This document shows, piece after piece, positions 1 through 13,158 of a stretch of 64,000 nt of DNA (its first letter is position 1; every line of letters begins with the position of its first letter). A program made the position numbers and the translations under genes. This DNA comes from Vreelandella piezotolerans (GTDB lineage Bacteria; Pseudomonadota; Gammaproteobacteria; Pseudomonadales; Halomonadaceae). The notes below the pieces were generated by a model. That model did no database searches. It had not been told where the DNA came from and was given only the letters and a program-made list of their open reading frames with translations. The stretch is taken from assembly GCF_012427705.1 (NCBI RefSeq), contig NZ_CP048602.1:1984001-2048000 (forward strand). Reading direction: 5' to 3'.

Positions 1-412
1 AGACGACCGTTCCCATATCGCGCCCATCTGCCACGAGCCCAGGCGCTTGACAAAAATCGCGCTGGCGCTGGAGCAGTGCCGAACGCACTTGCGGCAAAGC
101 GGCCACCTTGGAGGCGCGTTCACCGGCTTGCTCGGTACGGATGGCGCGACCAACGTCCTCACCCTCTAAGAGCGTGCAAGGCAAGCCATCCTCTACCGGA
201 AACTCGACATCCAACGATGCCGCGATACTCGCCAGTGCCGCCTCATTCTCCAACGAGACGCCATGTTTGACGGCGGCTTGCGCCGTCAAACGATAAAGCG
301 CCCCACTATCCAGCAGATGCCAACCCAACCGCTCGGCCACGAGGCTGCTAATCGTGCCTTTACCGGCACCGCCGGGGCCATCGATCGTCAGCACAGGTAC
401 CTTAGTGGTCAT
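1..412 (-). CDS. cmk: Cytidylate kinase, C-terminal part cut off by window edge
   Basis: Phosphorylates CMP/dCMP with ATP in pyrimidine nucleotide recycling. The first 137 codons are visible. The protein starts [20 protein letters not shown], with the P-loop GPGGAGKGT at about residues 12-20, followed by the LDSGALYR segment and a [11 protein letters not shown] segment typical of CMP kinases. The ATG lies inside the last codons of aroA (11-base overlap), so translation is probably coupled. Downstream of this gene, beyond the window, rpsA is usual in gammaproteobacteria, but that cannot be seen here. Confidence 0.95.
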   Translation of the reverse strand, partial: MTTKVPVLTIDGPGGAGKGTISSLVAERLGWHLLDSGALYRLTAQAAVKHGVSLENEAALASIAASLDVEFPVEDGLPCTLLEGEDVGRAIRTEQAGERASKVAALPQVRSALLQRQRDFCQAPGLVADGRDMGTVV

Positions 413-2690
413 TGGCACCCTCCACCTCGACGCTCATCCCAATCCGTTGAGCGAGCGCGACGAAATCGGGGAACGAGGTCGCCACGTTGGCACAGTCATC
501 GATGATGATCTCGGCACCCGCACGTAGCGACGCAATGGCAAACGCCATGGCAATACGGTGATCGCCCAGACTATCGATACGACCACCGCCATAGCTCGGG
601 CCACTGTCATTGCCGTTACCGACAATGTCGATACCATCCTCTACCACCGTATGTTCAACGCCAAGCACCGCAAGGCCATCAGCCATTGCCTGAATACGGT
701 CGGACTCCTTCACGCGAAGCTCTTCTGCGCCGCGCAGGCGCGTCGTCCCGTACGCATTGGACGCCGCAATGAACAGCGCGGGGAACTCATCGATGGCCAG
801 CGGCACTTGATCGACTGGAATATCGATGCCTTTCAAAGGCGCGTAACGAATACGAATATCGGCAACCGGCTCGCCTCCCACTTCGCGCTCGTTTTGAAGC
901 GTTAAATCAGCGCCCATGAGCTGCAAGATATTGATAACGCCAATCCGCGTCGGATTGATGCCCACGTGCTCCAAAACGATATCGGAGCCTGGCGTAATCG
1001 CAGCCGCGACGAGAAAGAACGTCGCCGAAGAGATATCGGAGGGAACGTCGATGGGCCCTGCAGTGAGTCGGCCGCCGCCTTGCAGCCAGCAGGTATCGCC
1101 TTCACGGGACACCTCATAACCAAACCCATTGAGCATGCGTTCGGTATGGTCACGGGTCGGCGCCGGCTCACGCACACGGGTTTCGCCCTCGGCATAAAGC
1201 CCCGCGAGCAGCAGACAAGACTTCACTTGGGCGCTGGCCATGGGCATATCGTAGTGGATGCCTTTCAGCGCTTTGCCACCGTGGATTTTCAGCGGCGGGC
1301 GACCGCCTTCGGCGGTGTCGATCATTGCGCCCATCAGGCGCAGCGGGTCGGCCACTCGGCCCATTGGACGCTTGGTTAGCGACTCATCGCCAGTCAATTC
1401 GCTATCGAACGCCTGACCCGCCAGCAGCCCGGCAAACAGGCGCATGGCGGTGCCAGAGTTACCTACATACAGCGGGCCTGCCGGCGCCTTGAGACCGTGC
1501 ATACCAACACCGTGAATGGTCACGCGCCCCTGGTGCGGGCCTTCGATGGCCACCCCCATTTCACGAAAGGCCTGTAAGGTGGCCAGACTATCTTCGCCCT
1601 CCAGGAAGCCTTTGACTTCCGTCACGCCTTCGGCCAGAGCGCCTAGCATGATCGAGCGGTGGGACATGGATTTATCGCCCGGCACGCGCAAGCGCCCCTG
1701 CGCCTTGCCGCCTGGCTGCACCCGATAAGTCACTTTACCGTGTGGTTGCATATGATATTCCGCCTGATAACTGGTTTTGTTCAATAATGTATCGAAATAG
1801 TGACGCGCATGACTGGCCCGGTCGAAGGTGGCGATGAGTGCATCGCTATCCCCCTCCTCCACGGCTTGACGCAGACGCTTTAGACCGGCCTCAAAATCAT
1901 CCAGCGACGATAGCACTGCCTCTCGGTTGGCAATGAAAATATCCCGCCACATGACCGGATCGCTGCCCGCAATGCGCGTGAAGTCTCGGAACCCGCCTGC
2001 GGCATAACGAAAAATATCCAGCCGCTCATCCTGACGCGCTAGGGTATCCACCAGGGAAAAGGCCAACAGGTGGGGCAGATGGCTGGTGCGCGCCAATACT
2101 TGGTCATGGCGCTCCACACTCATGTGGAGAACGTCCGCGCCACAGGCCAGCCATAACGCTTCTACTCGCATCAGCGCCTGCTCGTAGACGTTGGGCTCCG
2201 GTGTCAAAATCACCTTATGATTCACATACAGCGTGGGGTTGGCCGCCGCCACACCGCTCTTTTCGGACCCTGCGATAGGATGACCTAGCACCATGTTCGG
2301 CGGCATGCTGCCAAAGACCCGCTCGGCACACTCGCGGATCGTTGCCTTGGTACTGCCCACGTCGGTAATGACGACGTCGCGAGCCGCACGAGGGAGCGCC
2401 GCGGCCAACTGGGCCATGACGCTCTCCATAGCCAGCACAGGCACTGCCAGGACGACCATTGAGACGCCTTCGAGCAGCTCGTCAAGCCGAGTGCCCCCAG
2501 AATCGACGATCCCAAGCTCGATGCCGAGCGCGATCTCATCTGGATTGGGATCGCAGGCCACGACATGGCCCTGATAGCCGTCGACGCGAAGCGCAGCGGC
2601 CAATGACCCTCCTATCAATCCAAGACCCACTATCAGCACACGTGATTCGAGGCAGGGAGTGTGCTTACTCGAGCGCGCCGACACTGTCAC
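402..2690 (-). CDS. tyrA-aroA: Fused prephenate dehydrogenase / EPSP synthase
   Basis: Bifunctional aromatic amino acid enzyme of about 762 residues. The N-terminal 300 or so residues are a TyrA-type NAD-dependent prephenate dehydrogenase, with the dinucleotide motif [14 protein letters not shown] near the start and [12 protein letters not shown] further on. After a linker ending near [17 protein letters not shown] comes a full AroA domain (5-enolpyruvylshikimate-3-phosphate synthase), with [18 protein letters not shown] and the late [12 protein letters not shown] segments. The open frame runs 43 codons further upstream, but that part lies inside pheA. I chose the GTG at 2690 because its GTGA overlaps the pheA stop and an AGGG sits six bases upstream; a second GTG at 2684 is possible. 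The same fusion is known in Pseudomonas and relatives. It puts one tyrosine-branch step and one common-pathway step in a single polypeptide. Confidence 0.93.
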   Translation of the reverse strand: MTVSARSSKHTPCLESRVLIVGLGLIGGSLAAALRVDGYQGHVVACDPNPDEIALGIELGIVDSGGTRLDELLEGVSMVVLAVPVLAMESVMAQLAAALPRAARDVVITDVGSTKATIRECAERVFGSMPPNMVLGHPIAGSEKSGVAAANPTLYVNHKVILTPEPNVYEQALMRVEALWLACGADVLHMSVERHDQVLARTSHLPHLLAFSLVDTLARQDERLDIFRYAAGGFRDFTRIAGSDPVMWRDIFIANREAVLSSLDDFEAGLKRLRQAVEEGDSDALIATFDRASHARHYFDTLLNKTSYQAEYHMQPHGKVTYRVQPGGKAQGRLRVPGDKSMSHRSIMLGALAEGVTEVKGFLEGEDSLATLQAFREMGVAIEGPHQGRVTIHGVGMHGLKAPAGPLYVGNSGTAMRLFAGLLAGQAFDSELTGDESLTKRPMGRVADPLRLMGAMIDTAEGGRPPLKIHGGKALKGIHYDMPMASAQVKSCLLLAGLYAEGETRVREPAPTRDHTERMLNGFGYEVSREGDTCWLQGGGRLTAGPIDVPSDISSATFFLVAAAITPGSDIVLEHVGINPTRIGVINILQLMGADLTLQNEREVGGEPVADIRIRYAPLKGIDIPVDQVPLAIDEFPALFIAASNAYGTTRLRGAEELRVKESDRIQAMADGLAVLGVEHTVVEDGIDIVGNGNDSGPSYGGGRIDSLGDHRIAMAFAIASLRAGAEIIIDDCANVATSFPDFVALAQRIGMSVEVEGANDH

Positions 2691-3778
2691 AGCACGCCCT
2701 GAGGGTAGGAGCCCAACACGCGAAGCTCGGATGCGCGCAGACGCACCTCTTCTAGTACCGCCGCCACTTGTGGCTCGTCGCGGTGGCCTTTGAAATCGAT
2801 GAAGAAAACGTAGTTCCAAACCCCCGTACGTGACGGGCGCGTTTCGATACGCGTTAAATCGATCTTATGACGATGAAAAGGCTCCAACAGGTCGTGCAGC
2901 GCACCCGGCTGGTTACGCATGGCCACGACGATGGAGGTTTTGTCTTCACCCGACATGGGAATATCTTGATTGCCAATGATCAAAAAGCGCGTGGAGTTAT
3001 CCGGACGGTCTTCGATTTTATCGGCGATGCGCTCCAAACCGTAAAGCTTGGCGGCCATGTCCCCAGCAATCGCAGCGCTGTGCCACTCGGTTTTCACTAG
3101 CTTCGCTGCTTCTGCGTTGGACGACACCGGCACACGCTCGGCGTGGGGATAATGCGCGTCCAACCATTTGCGGCACTGGCCAAATGACTGCGGATGCGAA
3201 TAGATCCGCGATACTTTGTCTTGACGCGTGGTTTCGCTGATCAACAAATGATGATGAATACGCAGCACCACTTCGCCACAAATTTTGATGGACGAATCCA
3301 TGAAGGTGTCGAGCGTATGATTGACGACGCCTTCGGTGGAGTTCTCCACCGGGACGACGCCATAATTCACCGCGCCCGCTTCCACTTCACGAAACACTTC
3401 GTCGATCGCGGCCATGGGCAAGCTGACCGCGCTTTCACCAAAGTGCTTCAGCGCGGCTTGCTGGGTAAATGTGCCTTCTGGGCCGAGGTAAGCCACTTTG
3501 ACCGGCTGCTCTAGCGCGAGGCAGGCCGACATGATTTCACGGAACAAGCGAGCCATCTCTTCGGAGTCCAGCGGTCCCTTGTTCAGCGCCATGATGCGTC
3601 GCAGCACCTGCGCTTCCCGCTCAGGACGATAGAAGACGGCATCTTTATCTTGAGCAAGCTTCACATGAGCGACCTGCTGAGCACAGTTCGCTCGCTCACT
3701 GATCAAGCGCAGAATATCGCCATCCAACTGGTCGATACGTTGACGCAAGTCGTCTAAATGGATCGGCGTATCGGACAT
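2687..3778 (-). CDS. pheA: Bifunctional chorismate mutase / prephenate dehydratase
   Basis: P-protein of 363 residues that converts chorismate to prephenate and then to phenylpyruvate. Residues 1-90 form the AroQ-type helical mutase (LRQRIDQLDGDILRLISER, then YRPEREAQVLRRI). Residues 95-275 form the dehydratase, with AYLGPEGTFTQQAA, the VPVENSTEGVVN segment and the TRFLIIG stretch. Residues 280-360 are an ACT domain (QPGALHDLLEPF, IETRPSR), which in this family binds phenylalanine for feedback inhibition. The gene starts five bases after serC and its stop overlaps the tyrA-aroA start by four bases, so phenylalanine- and tyrosine-branch enzymes are co-translated. Confidence 0.96.
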   Translation of the reverse strand: MSDTPIHLDDLRQRIDQLDGDILRLISERANCAQQVAHVKLAQDKDAVFYRPEREAQVLRRIMALNKGPLDSEEMARLFREIMSACLALEQPVKVAYLGPEGTFTQQAALKHFGESAVSLPMAAIDEVFREVEAGAVNYGVVPVENSTEGVVNHTLDTFMDSSIKICGEVVLRIHHHLLISETTRQDKVSRIYSHPQSFGQCRKWLDAHYPHAERVPVSSNAEAAKLVKTEWHSAAIAGDMAAKLYGLERIADKIEDRPDNSTRFLIIGNQDIPMSGEDKTSIVVAMRNQPGALHDLLEPFHRHKIDLTRIETRPSRTGVWNYVFFIDFKGHRDEPQVAAVLEEVRLRASELRVLGSYPQGVL

Positions 3779-3783
3779 GTTGG

Positions 3784-4870
3784 TTAGCCTCTTCGTTGTT
3801 CGAAATCCGCCATGAAGGCAATTAAAGCATCGACCGCCTCTTCGGGAACGGCGTTATACAAACTAGCGCGCATGCCGCCTACGCTACGATGCCCTTTCAA
3901 GTTGAGCAGCCCAGCCTCGTCGGCCTCCCGTAAGAACAGCGCGTCCAGACGTTCATCTGCCAGTACGAACGGTACGTTCATACGAGAACGGTTCTGTCGC
4001 GCAATGGGATTGCTGTAAAAACGACTGCCGTCGATCGCGGCGTATAGCTTTTGCGCTTTACGCTGATTCATCGCATCCATCGCTTCCAAGCCACCCACAT
4101 CGTTTTTCAACCATTGAAAAACAAGGCCCGATAAATACCACGCGTAAGTAGGTGGCGTGTTGACCATGGAACCCGCTTCCGCCAGCAGTTGATAATCGAA
4201 TAGTGACGGGATGGTGCTGGGCGCGCTTCCCAGCAGGTCATCGCGAACCAAAACGATGGTCAAACCTGCCGGACCAATGTTCTTCTGAGCGCCCGCATAA
4301 ATGACGCCAAACTCACTGACATCAATGGGGCCAGAGAGGATGTTCGACGACATGTCGCACACCAGCGGCACGTCGTTGCCATCTACTCGAATCGCCTGCG
4401 GGATATAGTCGAACTCCAACCCTCCAATGGTTTCATTGGAGGTGTAATGCAAGTAAGCCGCATCATCGCTGATCGTCAGTGATTCCTCACCCGGGACGGC
4501 CGTATGCCCATTTGCCTCGCTGCTGGCCGCGACGTGGCAGGCAAAACCCAGTCGCTTGGCCTCATTCAGCGCTTTCTTCCCCCAAACCCCCGTTTGGATG
4601 AAATTGGCACTGCCCCCTTGGCCCAGCAGGTTCATCGGAATCATCGAGAACTGCATGCTCGCGCCGCCTTGAAGAAAGAGCACGCGGTAGTGACTAGGAA
4701 TGGCTAACAGGTCACGAAGATCGGCTTCGGCGCGCTCTGCAATCGCAACGAACTCGTCGCTGCGGTGACTCATCTCCATGACCGACAAGCCGCGACCTTG
4801 ATAGTCCAGCAGCTCGCTACGGGCGCGCTCGAGTACGGCGCTAGGCAGGGCTGCGGGCCCTGCACAAAAA

Positions 4871-4887
<17 letters not shown>
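3784..4887 (-). CDS. serC: Phosphoserine aminotransferase
   Basis: PLP enzyme of serine synthesis (3-phosphohydroxypyruvate to phosphoserine) that also acts in pyridoxal phosphate synthesis. The start chosen gives [20 protein letters not shown], the usual SerC N-terminus, and has AGGAACCGGGA just upstream. A longer frame adds eight residues but lacks family support. The PLP lysine is in [12 protein letters not shown], and the phosphate-binding segments [12 protein letters not shown] and [14 protein letters not shown] are present. The length of 367 residues is normal. The start lies inside the last 17 bases of gyrA. Confidence 0.96.
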
Positions 4888-7570
<2,683 letters not shown>

Positions 7571-7683
7571 GAAAGTCAGATCCTTTGCACTGCATTGGCA
7601 CTGCGAGAGTTGAAAGCGCTTGAAAATGCCGTCTTTTGCCGTACGAGACTTAGCACGGGAAGACGGCGCGCAGATACCCGACC

Positions 7684-7692
7684 ATCATACCA
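7684..7692 (-). promoter_or_regulatory. Possible extended -10 promoter of gyrA
   Basis: Read on the minus strand, this is TGGTATGAT, an extended -10 element (TGn plus a five-of-six match to TATAAT). It lies about 115 bases before the gyrA ATG in the 165-base gap after the thioesterase gene. I see no well-spaced -35, which is tolerated in extended -10 promoters. Weak, single-motif evidence. Confidence 0.3.
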
Positions 7693-7735
7693 CTGCATAC
7701 GCATCAAGGGCAGTCGATGACACCACCATTACCAC

Positions 7736-8170
7736 TCAGGCCGTGAACGACTCCTTGGCCACGACCATCCCCTGCAACACATCGCGCACCTCCCCTTCGA
7801 TGGCGGCGGCTTTATTGGCCTTCACATCCAACAGAACGAAGGTGAGGTCGGCCTGGGCGATCAAGGTGCCGTCAGATCGAACGATGCGGTGATGGCAGAG
7901 CGCACTTCGCTCACCCACGTCGACGATGCCCGTGAATACCTGCAAATCGTCCCCTTGCACGGCCGCCGCGCGATAGTCGATGTTCAAATTGACGACGACG
8001 AAAGCGCGACCAGCACTGTGAAGCTGCCCAATGAGCCGGGGATGTTCGTCAAAGAACGCCCATCGCCCTTCCTCCATGAACTCCAAGTAGCGCGCATTGT
8101 TGACATGGCCATAGCCATCCAAATGGTAACCACGAACCCGCATACTAACTTGGGAAATTGATTCAGACAT
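7736..8170 (-). CDS. Hotdog-fold acyl-CoA thioesterase (FadM/YbgC type)
   Basis: Small cytoplasmic thioester hydrolase of 144 residues. The motif HLDGYGHVNNARYLEFMEEG near residue 15 matches the 4-hydroxybenzoyl-CoA-thioesterase family signature (acidic residue, GHVNN, then Tyr). The FVVVNLNIDYRAAAVQGDDL strand and the VLLDVKANKAA end fit the same fold. A frame 45 codons longer exists, but the internal ATG at 8170 follows GAGGATGCT and gives the normal family length. The natural acyl substrate cannot be told from sequence. It is divergent from rdgC. Confidence 0.82.
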   Translation of the reverse strand: MSESISQVSMRVRGYHLDGYGHVNNARYLEFMEEGRWAFFDEHPRLIGQLHSAGRAFVVVNLNIDYRAAAVQGDDLQVFTGIVDVGERSALCHHRIVRSDGTLIAQADLTFVLLDVKANKAAAIEGEVRDVLQGMVVAKESFTA

Positions 8171-8336
8171 AGCATCCTCTTGTTCACTGCTTATGGAAAT
8201 GGGCAAGGAATCGTTAACACCTTGCAAATCAAACACAAGTTTTAAACTAGTGCAACAGCAAGTCGCTGCGCCAAGGTGCTGGTAGGAAAGGCCGCGTTTC
8301 GACATAATGTGCCACCTTTTTCATAGGATCGGTGAC

Positions 8337-9275
8337 ATGTGGTTTAAGCACCTGCATTTATATCGCCTGCACGGCGCTCCCGAGCTAGATAGCCAAACCC
8401 TGGCCAATGCACTGGATGAGCACGCGGCCAAGCCGCTAGGCAATGCGGATGCACGCCGCTTGGGCTGGACGGCTCCTGCCGGACGGCTAGGCGGCGACCA
8501 GCGTGTCCATGAGATTCAGGGGCACCGCCTACTCTCGGCCTTGCGCCAGGAACGTCTGCTTCCCGCCTCGGTCGTCAAAGAAGAAGTCGATGAAAAGGTC
8601 GCTGACATCGAGGCCAGCGAAGGGCGTAAAGTGACCCGTAAAGAAAAAATGGCACTCAAAGAGCAAGTTACCGAAGCGCTCTTGCCCCGCGCCTTCGTCC
8701 GCAGCCAAAAAATCGACCTCTGGTGGGACACGAAGCGTCAGCTCATTGGCGTGAATGCCAGCTCGCGCAGCCGCGCTGAGGATGTACTGGACCTGCTGCG
8801 CGAAACCCTCGGCAGCTTGAAAGTCACGCCGCTCAGTAGCCAAACGTTGCCCATCCGCGCCATGACTACTTGGCTTGGCGACCCGGCCAGCCGCCCTGCC
8901 GACCTCCAGCTTGGCGACCAAGTGGAGCTCAAGGCCAAAGGTGACGACGGCGTACTGCGCGCGCGCCAGGTCGATCTCGACAGCGACGAAATTCAACAGC
9001 TTCTCGAAAGCGGGCGCCAAGCCAGCAAACTGGCGATGAGTCTCGACGGCCGTCTAAGCTTCGTGCTGCACGACGATCTAGCGCTCAAATCGCTACGCTT
9101 TGGCGACGCGCTCATCGAAGAAGCGGATCATGCCGATGACGGCGACGATGCGCTGGCTCGATTGGAAACCGATTTTATTTTGATGGCACAGGCATTGTCC
9201 GAGGACGTATCCCGCCTACTCGAATGGCTCGGTGGCGAAACTCAGCGGGAACCGACGACTCCATCAGACGCCTAA
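8337..9275 (+). CDS. rdgC: Recombination-associated protein RdgC
   Basis: Ring-shaped, non-specific double-stranded DNA binding protein that modulates RecA. The chosen start gives MWFKHLHLYRLHGAPELD, the typical RdgC N-terminus, with AGGA twelve bases upstream. Ten extra upstream codons are open but unlikely. The LLPASVVKEEVDEKV and VTRKEKMALKEQVTEALLPRAF-type segments are characteristic of the family. The length of 312 residues compares with about 303 in E. coli. It stands alone, followed by the acyltransferase 57 bases later. Confidence 0.94.
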   Translation: MWFKHLHLYRLHGAPELDSQTLANALDEHAAKPLGNADARRLGWTAPAGRLGGDQRVHEIQGHRLLSALRQERLLPASVVKEEVDEKVADIEASEGRKVTRKEKMALKEQVTEALLPRAFVRSQKIDLWWDTKRQLIGVNASSRSRAEDVLDLLRETLGSLKVTPLSSQTLPIRAMTTWLGDPASRPADLQLGDQVELKAKGDDGVLRARQVDLDSDEIQQLLESGRQASKLAMSLDGRLSFVLHDDLALKSLRFGDALIEEADHADDGDDALARLETDFILMAQALSEDVSRLLEWLGGETQREPTTPSDA

Positions 9276-9332
9276 CGAACGATACGCACAGATACCGTCA
9301 CTCGATTATTTAGTAGATACCCAACGGATCGC

Positions 9333-10514
9333 ATGACTCAACACAATAACGCACCACACGCTGACACGCCGAATGACCCCTGGGCCGACATTCGTCCTTA
9401 TGCGGATCATGAGGTAGCCGATGTACTCGAAAGGCTTTCTCGCGACAGCGAGCTGCTCGATGCGCTAACCCGCTTCCGGCTGCCCCGCATGGCCAAGTGG
9501 GCGCCACCGCTGGCGCGCGCGCTGGCAGGCCATGCCGTTCGAAGAGAAGTCAAAGGAGTGACCAGCGTCCGAGAATTTCAGATGCGCATTGCCAGCTATA
9601 TGGTGCGCATGATCCGTACGACGACCGATGCCTTCGATGTGTCGGGCCTCGACAAACTCGACGATGACGGCGCTTACCTCTTCATTGGTAACCACCGAGA
9701 CATTTCACTGGATCCTGCCTTCGTCAATTATGCGCTTTACGAAGCAGGACGAGACACCGTGCGCATCGCCATAGGTGACAACTTACTGAAAAAACCCTAT
9801 GTCACCGACCTGATGCGCCTTAACAAGAGCTTCATCGTGCCTCGCAGCGCGCGCGGCAAGCGGGCCATGCTGGCCGCCTATCAGCAGCTCTCTTCGTACA
9901 TCCGCCACTCGATTACCGAAGACAACCACTCCATATGGATGGCTCAGCGCGAAGGCCGTGCCAAAAACGGCATTGACCGAACGGACCCTGCCATCATCAA
10001 AATGCTCATCATGGCCAAACGTCACGCCGAACGCGACATGGTGTTTGGTGACGCCATTGCCGAGCTCAAGTTGGTGCCGGTCTCGATCAGCTACGAGTAT
10101 GATCCCTGCGACGTGCAAAAAGCCCAAGAGCTGCACGATATCGCCCACCAGGGCAGCTACGCCAAAAGCGAGTTTGAAGACATTCGCTCTATCGTAGCAG
10201 GCATCACCGGGTCTAAAGGGCGCGTCCAGCTCAAATTCGGCACGCCGGTCGGTGCCGACATGGCCACCCCCGACGAGGTGGCCGCTGAAATCGATCGGCA
10301 AGTCATTGGCGGCTATCGCCTCTTCCCCAGCCACTATTTGGCGCTGGAAGCACTAGGCGAGTCACCCGAGCTGGTCGCCCGTAAAGCGATTACTCGACAG
10401 GATCGTGAGCGGTTCAAGGCGCGCCTGGCCAGTGTCCCCGAAGCACTGCGTCCCTATTGGCTCGAGCAGTACGCCAACCCTGTGAAACACAAGGCAGGCA
10501 GGCTGAGTCTTTAG
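9333..10514 (+). CDS. PlsC-like glycerophospholipid acyltransferase
   Basis: Predicted acyltransferase of 393 residues. The catalytic block is IGNHRDISLDPAFVNY, near residue 113, which has the His and Asp of the acyltransferase motif, but with five residues between them instead of the usual four. Later blocks are FIVPRSARGKR, IWMAQREGRAKNG (in place of FPEGTRS) and KLVPVSISYEYDP (the VPV block). It therefore belongs to a side branch of the 1-acylglycerol-3-phosphate acyltransferase superfamily. No convincing membrane segment is seen. The substrate is unknown. The N-terminal 80 residues are charged and family-specific. The ribosome binding site is weak. Confidence 0.72.
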   Translation: MTQHNNAPHADTPNDPWADIRPYADHEVADVLERLSRDSELLDALTRFRLPRMAKWAPPLARALAGHAVRREVKGVTSVREFQMRIASYMVRMIRTTTDAFDVSGLDKLDDDGAYLFIGNHRDISLDPAFVNYALYEAGRDTVRIAIGDNLLKKPYVTDLMRLNKSFIVPRSARGKRAMLAAYQQLSSYIRHSITEDNHSIWMAQREGRAKNGIDRTDPAIIKMLIMAKRHAERDMVFGDAIAELKLVPVSISYEYDPCDVQKAQELHDIAHQGSYAKSEFEDIRSIVAGITGSKGRVQLKFGTPVGADMATPDEVAAEIDRQVIGGYRLFPSHYLALEALGESPELVARKAITRQDRERFKARLASVPEALRPYWLEQYANPVKHKAGRLSL

Positions 10515-10617
10515 CCGTCAATCTGCGCATGCTGACGAGTAGAAAAAGTGCTATGGTCAAGGCATTCATTGGTCACGCTTGGTCGTTTTGCCAAGCGCGG
10601 TCTTAAGGAGACTCCCC

Positions 10618-10899
10618 ATGTCCGCATCAGAAATTCAAAAAACACGTATTATCAATGAGCTACGCGGCTTTATCCGCAAACTACTACAAGATCCTAAAAT
10701 TCTCGAGCAGTCTTTGGCCATTGCCCGTTCGCAGCTCACCGAAGGCAGCAGCCCAGCCGTCATGGCGCGCATTGCCAATGAAATTTCTGACACGACCAGC
10801 GTGCATATTCCCGAAGACCCTGCCGAGCACTCCGAGGCTGATAAACTGTTTTTAGAACTATTGCGCGAAGTGGTGCAAGAAGAGCAGGCGCTCTACTAA
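10618..10899 (+). CDS. Small conserved-looking helical protein of unknown function
   Basis: 93 residues, starting MSASEIQKTRIINELRGFIR. Predicted to be almost wholly helical and acidic, with no Cys, signal peptide or membrane segment. A very good ribosome binding site (AAGGAGA) lies six bases before the ATG; a longer frame from 10579 is rejected for that reason. A stem-loop (CGCTTGG at 10576-10582 with CCAAGCG at 10591-10597) sits in the leader just before the ribosome binding site. A strong terminator follows, so this is probably a one-gene transcript. I do not recognise the family. Confidence 0.7.
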   Translation: MSASEIQKTRIINELRGFIRKLLQDPKILEQSLAIARSQLTEGSSPAVMARIANEISDTTSVHIPEDPAEHSEADKLFLELLREVVQEEQALY

Positions 10900-10942
10900 G
10901 CCGTTGTTACTGGCGACTAATTCGCCTTCAACCTGACGTTAC

Positions 10943-10975
10943 CGGCGAAGCACCTCCCCTTCGCCGTCTTTATTT
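10943..10975 (+). terminator. Rho-independent terminator after the small gene
   Basis: The stem CGGCGAAG / CTTCGCCG (eight pairs, eight-base loop) is followed by TCTTTATTT. It separates the 93-residue gene from metG. Confidence 0.7.
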
Positions 10976-11004
10976 GTATTGTCTAACCGGAATTTTCACT
11001 CACC

Positions 11005-13041
11005 ATGTCCAATACTGCCCCGCGCAACATTCTGGTGACGAGCGCCCTTCCCTATGCCAATGGCGCCATTCATCTCGGTCACCTGCTGGAGTATATCCAA
11101 ACAGATATATGGGTACGCTTTCAAAAAAGCCGTGGCCAGCGGTGTTACTACGTTTGCGCCGACGATGCGCACGGCACGGCGATCATGCTGCGTGCCGAGC
11201 AGGAAGGTATCTCGCCAGAAGCGCTGATCGAGCGCGTCTCACAAGATCATCAGGAAGATTTTGCCCGCTTCGGTGTAGGGTTCGATAACTATCATTCCAC
11301 GCACTCGGACGAAAACCGCCACTTTAGCGAATTGATCTATACCCGCCTGCGTGACAAAGGCCATATCGCGACTCGCGATATCGAGCAGATGTTCGACCCG
11401 CAGAAAGGCTTGTTTCTTGCTGACCGCTTCATCAAAGGCACCTGCCCGAAATGCCATTCGGACGATCAGTACGGCGACAACTGCGAAAAATGCGGCGCGA
11501 CCTACACGCCAGCAGACTTGATCAATCCGGTGTCCGCCATCTCTGGTGCAACGCCCGAGGTGCGGAGTTCTACCCACTACTTCTTCAAACTGCCGGACTT
11601 CGCTGATTTTCTACAGGAGTGGATCAACGACGGCCACGTGCAGCCGCAAATCCGTAACAAACTAATGGAGTGGTTCGAGTCCGGTTTCAACGAGTGGGAC
11701 ATTTCCCGCGACGCACCCTATTTTGGGTTCGAGATCCCCGACGCCCCAGGCAAGTACTTCTATGTCTGGCTCGACGCTCCGATTGGCTATCTCGCCAGTT
11801 TCAAAAACCTATGCGAGCGCGATGGGATCGATTTCGACCGTTTCTGGAAAAAGGACTCCGACGCCGAGGTCTACCACTTCATCGGTAAAGACATCGTCTA
11901 CTTTCATGCGCTGTTCTGGCCCGCCATGCTCCACGGTGCCGACCTGCGTACTCCCACCGCGGTCAACTGCCACGGTTTCTTGACCGTCGATGGCGCGAAG
12001 ATGTCGAAGTCCCGCGGCACCTTTATCAAAGCGGCCACCTACGCCGAACACCTCAATCCTGAGTACCTGCGCTACTACTTTGCTGCCAAGCTCACCTCGA
12101 AAGTGGATGATCTCGACTTGAACCTCGAGGATTTCGCCGCACGCGTGAATTCGGATCTCGTGGGTAAGGTCGTGAATATCGCTAGCCGCTGCGCCGGTTT
12201 CGTCAAAAAGCTCGGTGGCGGCACGCTCTCGCCGCATTGCGCCGAGCCGCAAATGGTCGCGCGTTTCATCGCTGCAGGCGACGAGATCGCCGCCGATTTC
12301 GAAGCCCGCGAATTCAGCCGCGCCATGCGTAAAATCATGGAATTGGCCGATGAAGCGAATACCTACATTGCTGAAAAAGAGCCCTGGGCGCTGGCCAAGC
12401 AAGAGGGACGTGACCAGGAGGTGCTGGACATCTGCTCGGTCGGCATTAATCTGTTCCGCCAGCTGATGGTCTACTTGGCACCCGTCGTCCCCGCCATGGC
12501 AGAGCAGGCACGCGAGTTTATAAATGTTGACACTCTGGATTGGGGAAGCCGTGGTAACGTACTCGTCAATCATTCGATCAACAAATTCAAGCCGCTCATG
12601 ACTCGCGTCGAGCGTGAGAAAATCGATGCAATGATCGAGGCATCGAAAGAGGATCTGGTCGAAGAGCAGAAGTTGAAAAGCGTACCCAAGGGCCCGCTGG
12701 CCGAGACGCCCATCGCTGCGGAAATCGACTTTGACGCGTTCGCCCAAGTGGACCTGCGTATTGCACGCATTGCCAAAGCGCAGTATGTCGAGGGCGCTGA
12801 CAAGCTCCTCCAGCTTACCTTGGATTTGGGCGGCGAAACCCGCAACGTCTTCTCGGGCATTCGCTCTGCGTACTCGCCCGAAGCGTTGGAAGGCCGCCTG
12901 ACCGTCATGGTCGCCAACCTAGCTCCTCGCAAGATGCGATTTGGCATTTCCGAAGGTATGGTACTCGCCTCGGCTAACAAAGAGGGCATTTATTTGCTCT
13001 CACCGGACGCTGGCGCGGAACCAGGTCAACGTGTAACGTAA
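11005..13041 (+). CDS. metG: Methionyl-tRNA synthetase
   Basis: Charges tRNA-Met. The protein has 678 residues. The HIGH-type motif is HLGH (residues 23-26) after [13 protein letters not shown]. The zinc knuckle is [18 protein letters not shown] near residue 148. The KMSKS loop ([12 protein letters not shown]) is at about residue 332. The C-terminal 100 residues are a Trbp111/EMAP-type tRNA-binding domain ([22 protein letters not shown]), which makes it the dimeric long form as in E. coli. A strong terminator follows. Confidence 0.98.
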   Translation: MSNTAPRNILVTSALPYANGAIHLGHLLEYIQTDIWVRFQKSRGQRCYYVCADDAHGTAIMLRAEQEGISPEALIERVSQDHQEDFARFGVGFDNYHSTHSDENRHFSELIYTRLRDKGHIATRDIEQMFDPQKGLFLADRFIKGTCPKCHSDDQYGDNCEKCGATYTPADLINPVSAISGATPEVRSSTHYFFKLPDFADFLQEWINDGHVQPQIRNKLMEWFESGFNEWDISRDAPYFGFEIPDAPGKYFYVWLDAPIGYLASFKNLCERDGIDFDRFWKKDSDAEVYHFIGKDIVYFHALFWPAMLHGADLRTPTAVNCHGFLTVDGAKMSKSRGTFIKAATYAEHLNPEYLRYYFAAKLTSKVDDLDLNLEDFAARVNSDLVGKVVNIASRCAGFVKKLGGGTLSPHCAEPQMVARFIAAGDEIAADFEAREFSRAMRKIMELADEANTYIAEKEPWALAKQEGRDQEVLDICSVGINLFRQLMVYLAPVVPAMAEQAREFINVDTLDWGSRGNVLVNHSINKFKPLMTRVEREKIDAMIEASKEDLVEEQKLKSVPKGPLAETPIAAEIDFDAFAQVDLRIARIAKAQYVEGADKLLQLTLDLGGETRNVFSGIRSAYSPEALEGRLTVMVANLAPRKMRFGISEGMVLASANKEGIYLLSPDAGAEPGQRVT

Positions 13042-13055
13042 CGCCGCCGTTCATG

Positions 13056-13096
13056 GACGAAAGGGGCAAGGCGATGAGCCTGCCCCTTTCGTCTTT
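13056..13096 (+). terminator. Strong terminator of metG
   Basis: A perfect 13-pair stem, GACGAAAGGGGCA with TGCCCCTTTCGTC, with an extra GGC/GCC pairing inside the loop, followed by TTT. It isolates the rsx operon from metG. Confidence 0.85.
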
Positions 13097-13158
13097 AAGG
13101 GACTTTCATTCACACCGTTAGTGGCCTTCATTCATTAACAACAACATGAGTCTGCTCT

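Noticed and set aside
2691..2819. N-terminal 43-codon extension of the tyrA-aroA frame
   Set aside because: Lies inside pheA, is Arg/Ser-rich and unlike any TyrA; a GTG with a ribosome binding site follows at 2690.
9333..9362. Start of the acyltransferase gene further upstream
   Set aside because: No in-frame start with better ribosome binding site was found; the ATG at 9333 is kept although its ribosome binding site is weak.
11809..12747. 312-codon open frame antisense to metG
   Set aside because: Metg is certain on the plus strand; this frame has no domain and no ribosome binding site.
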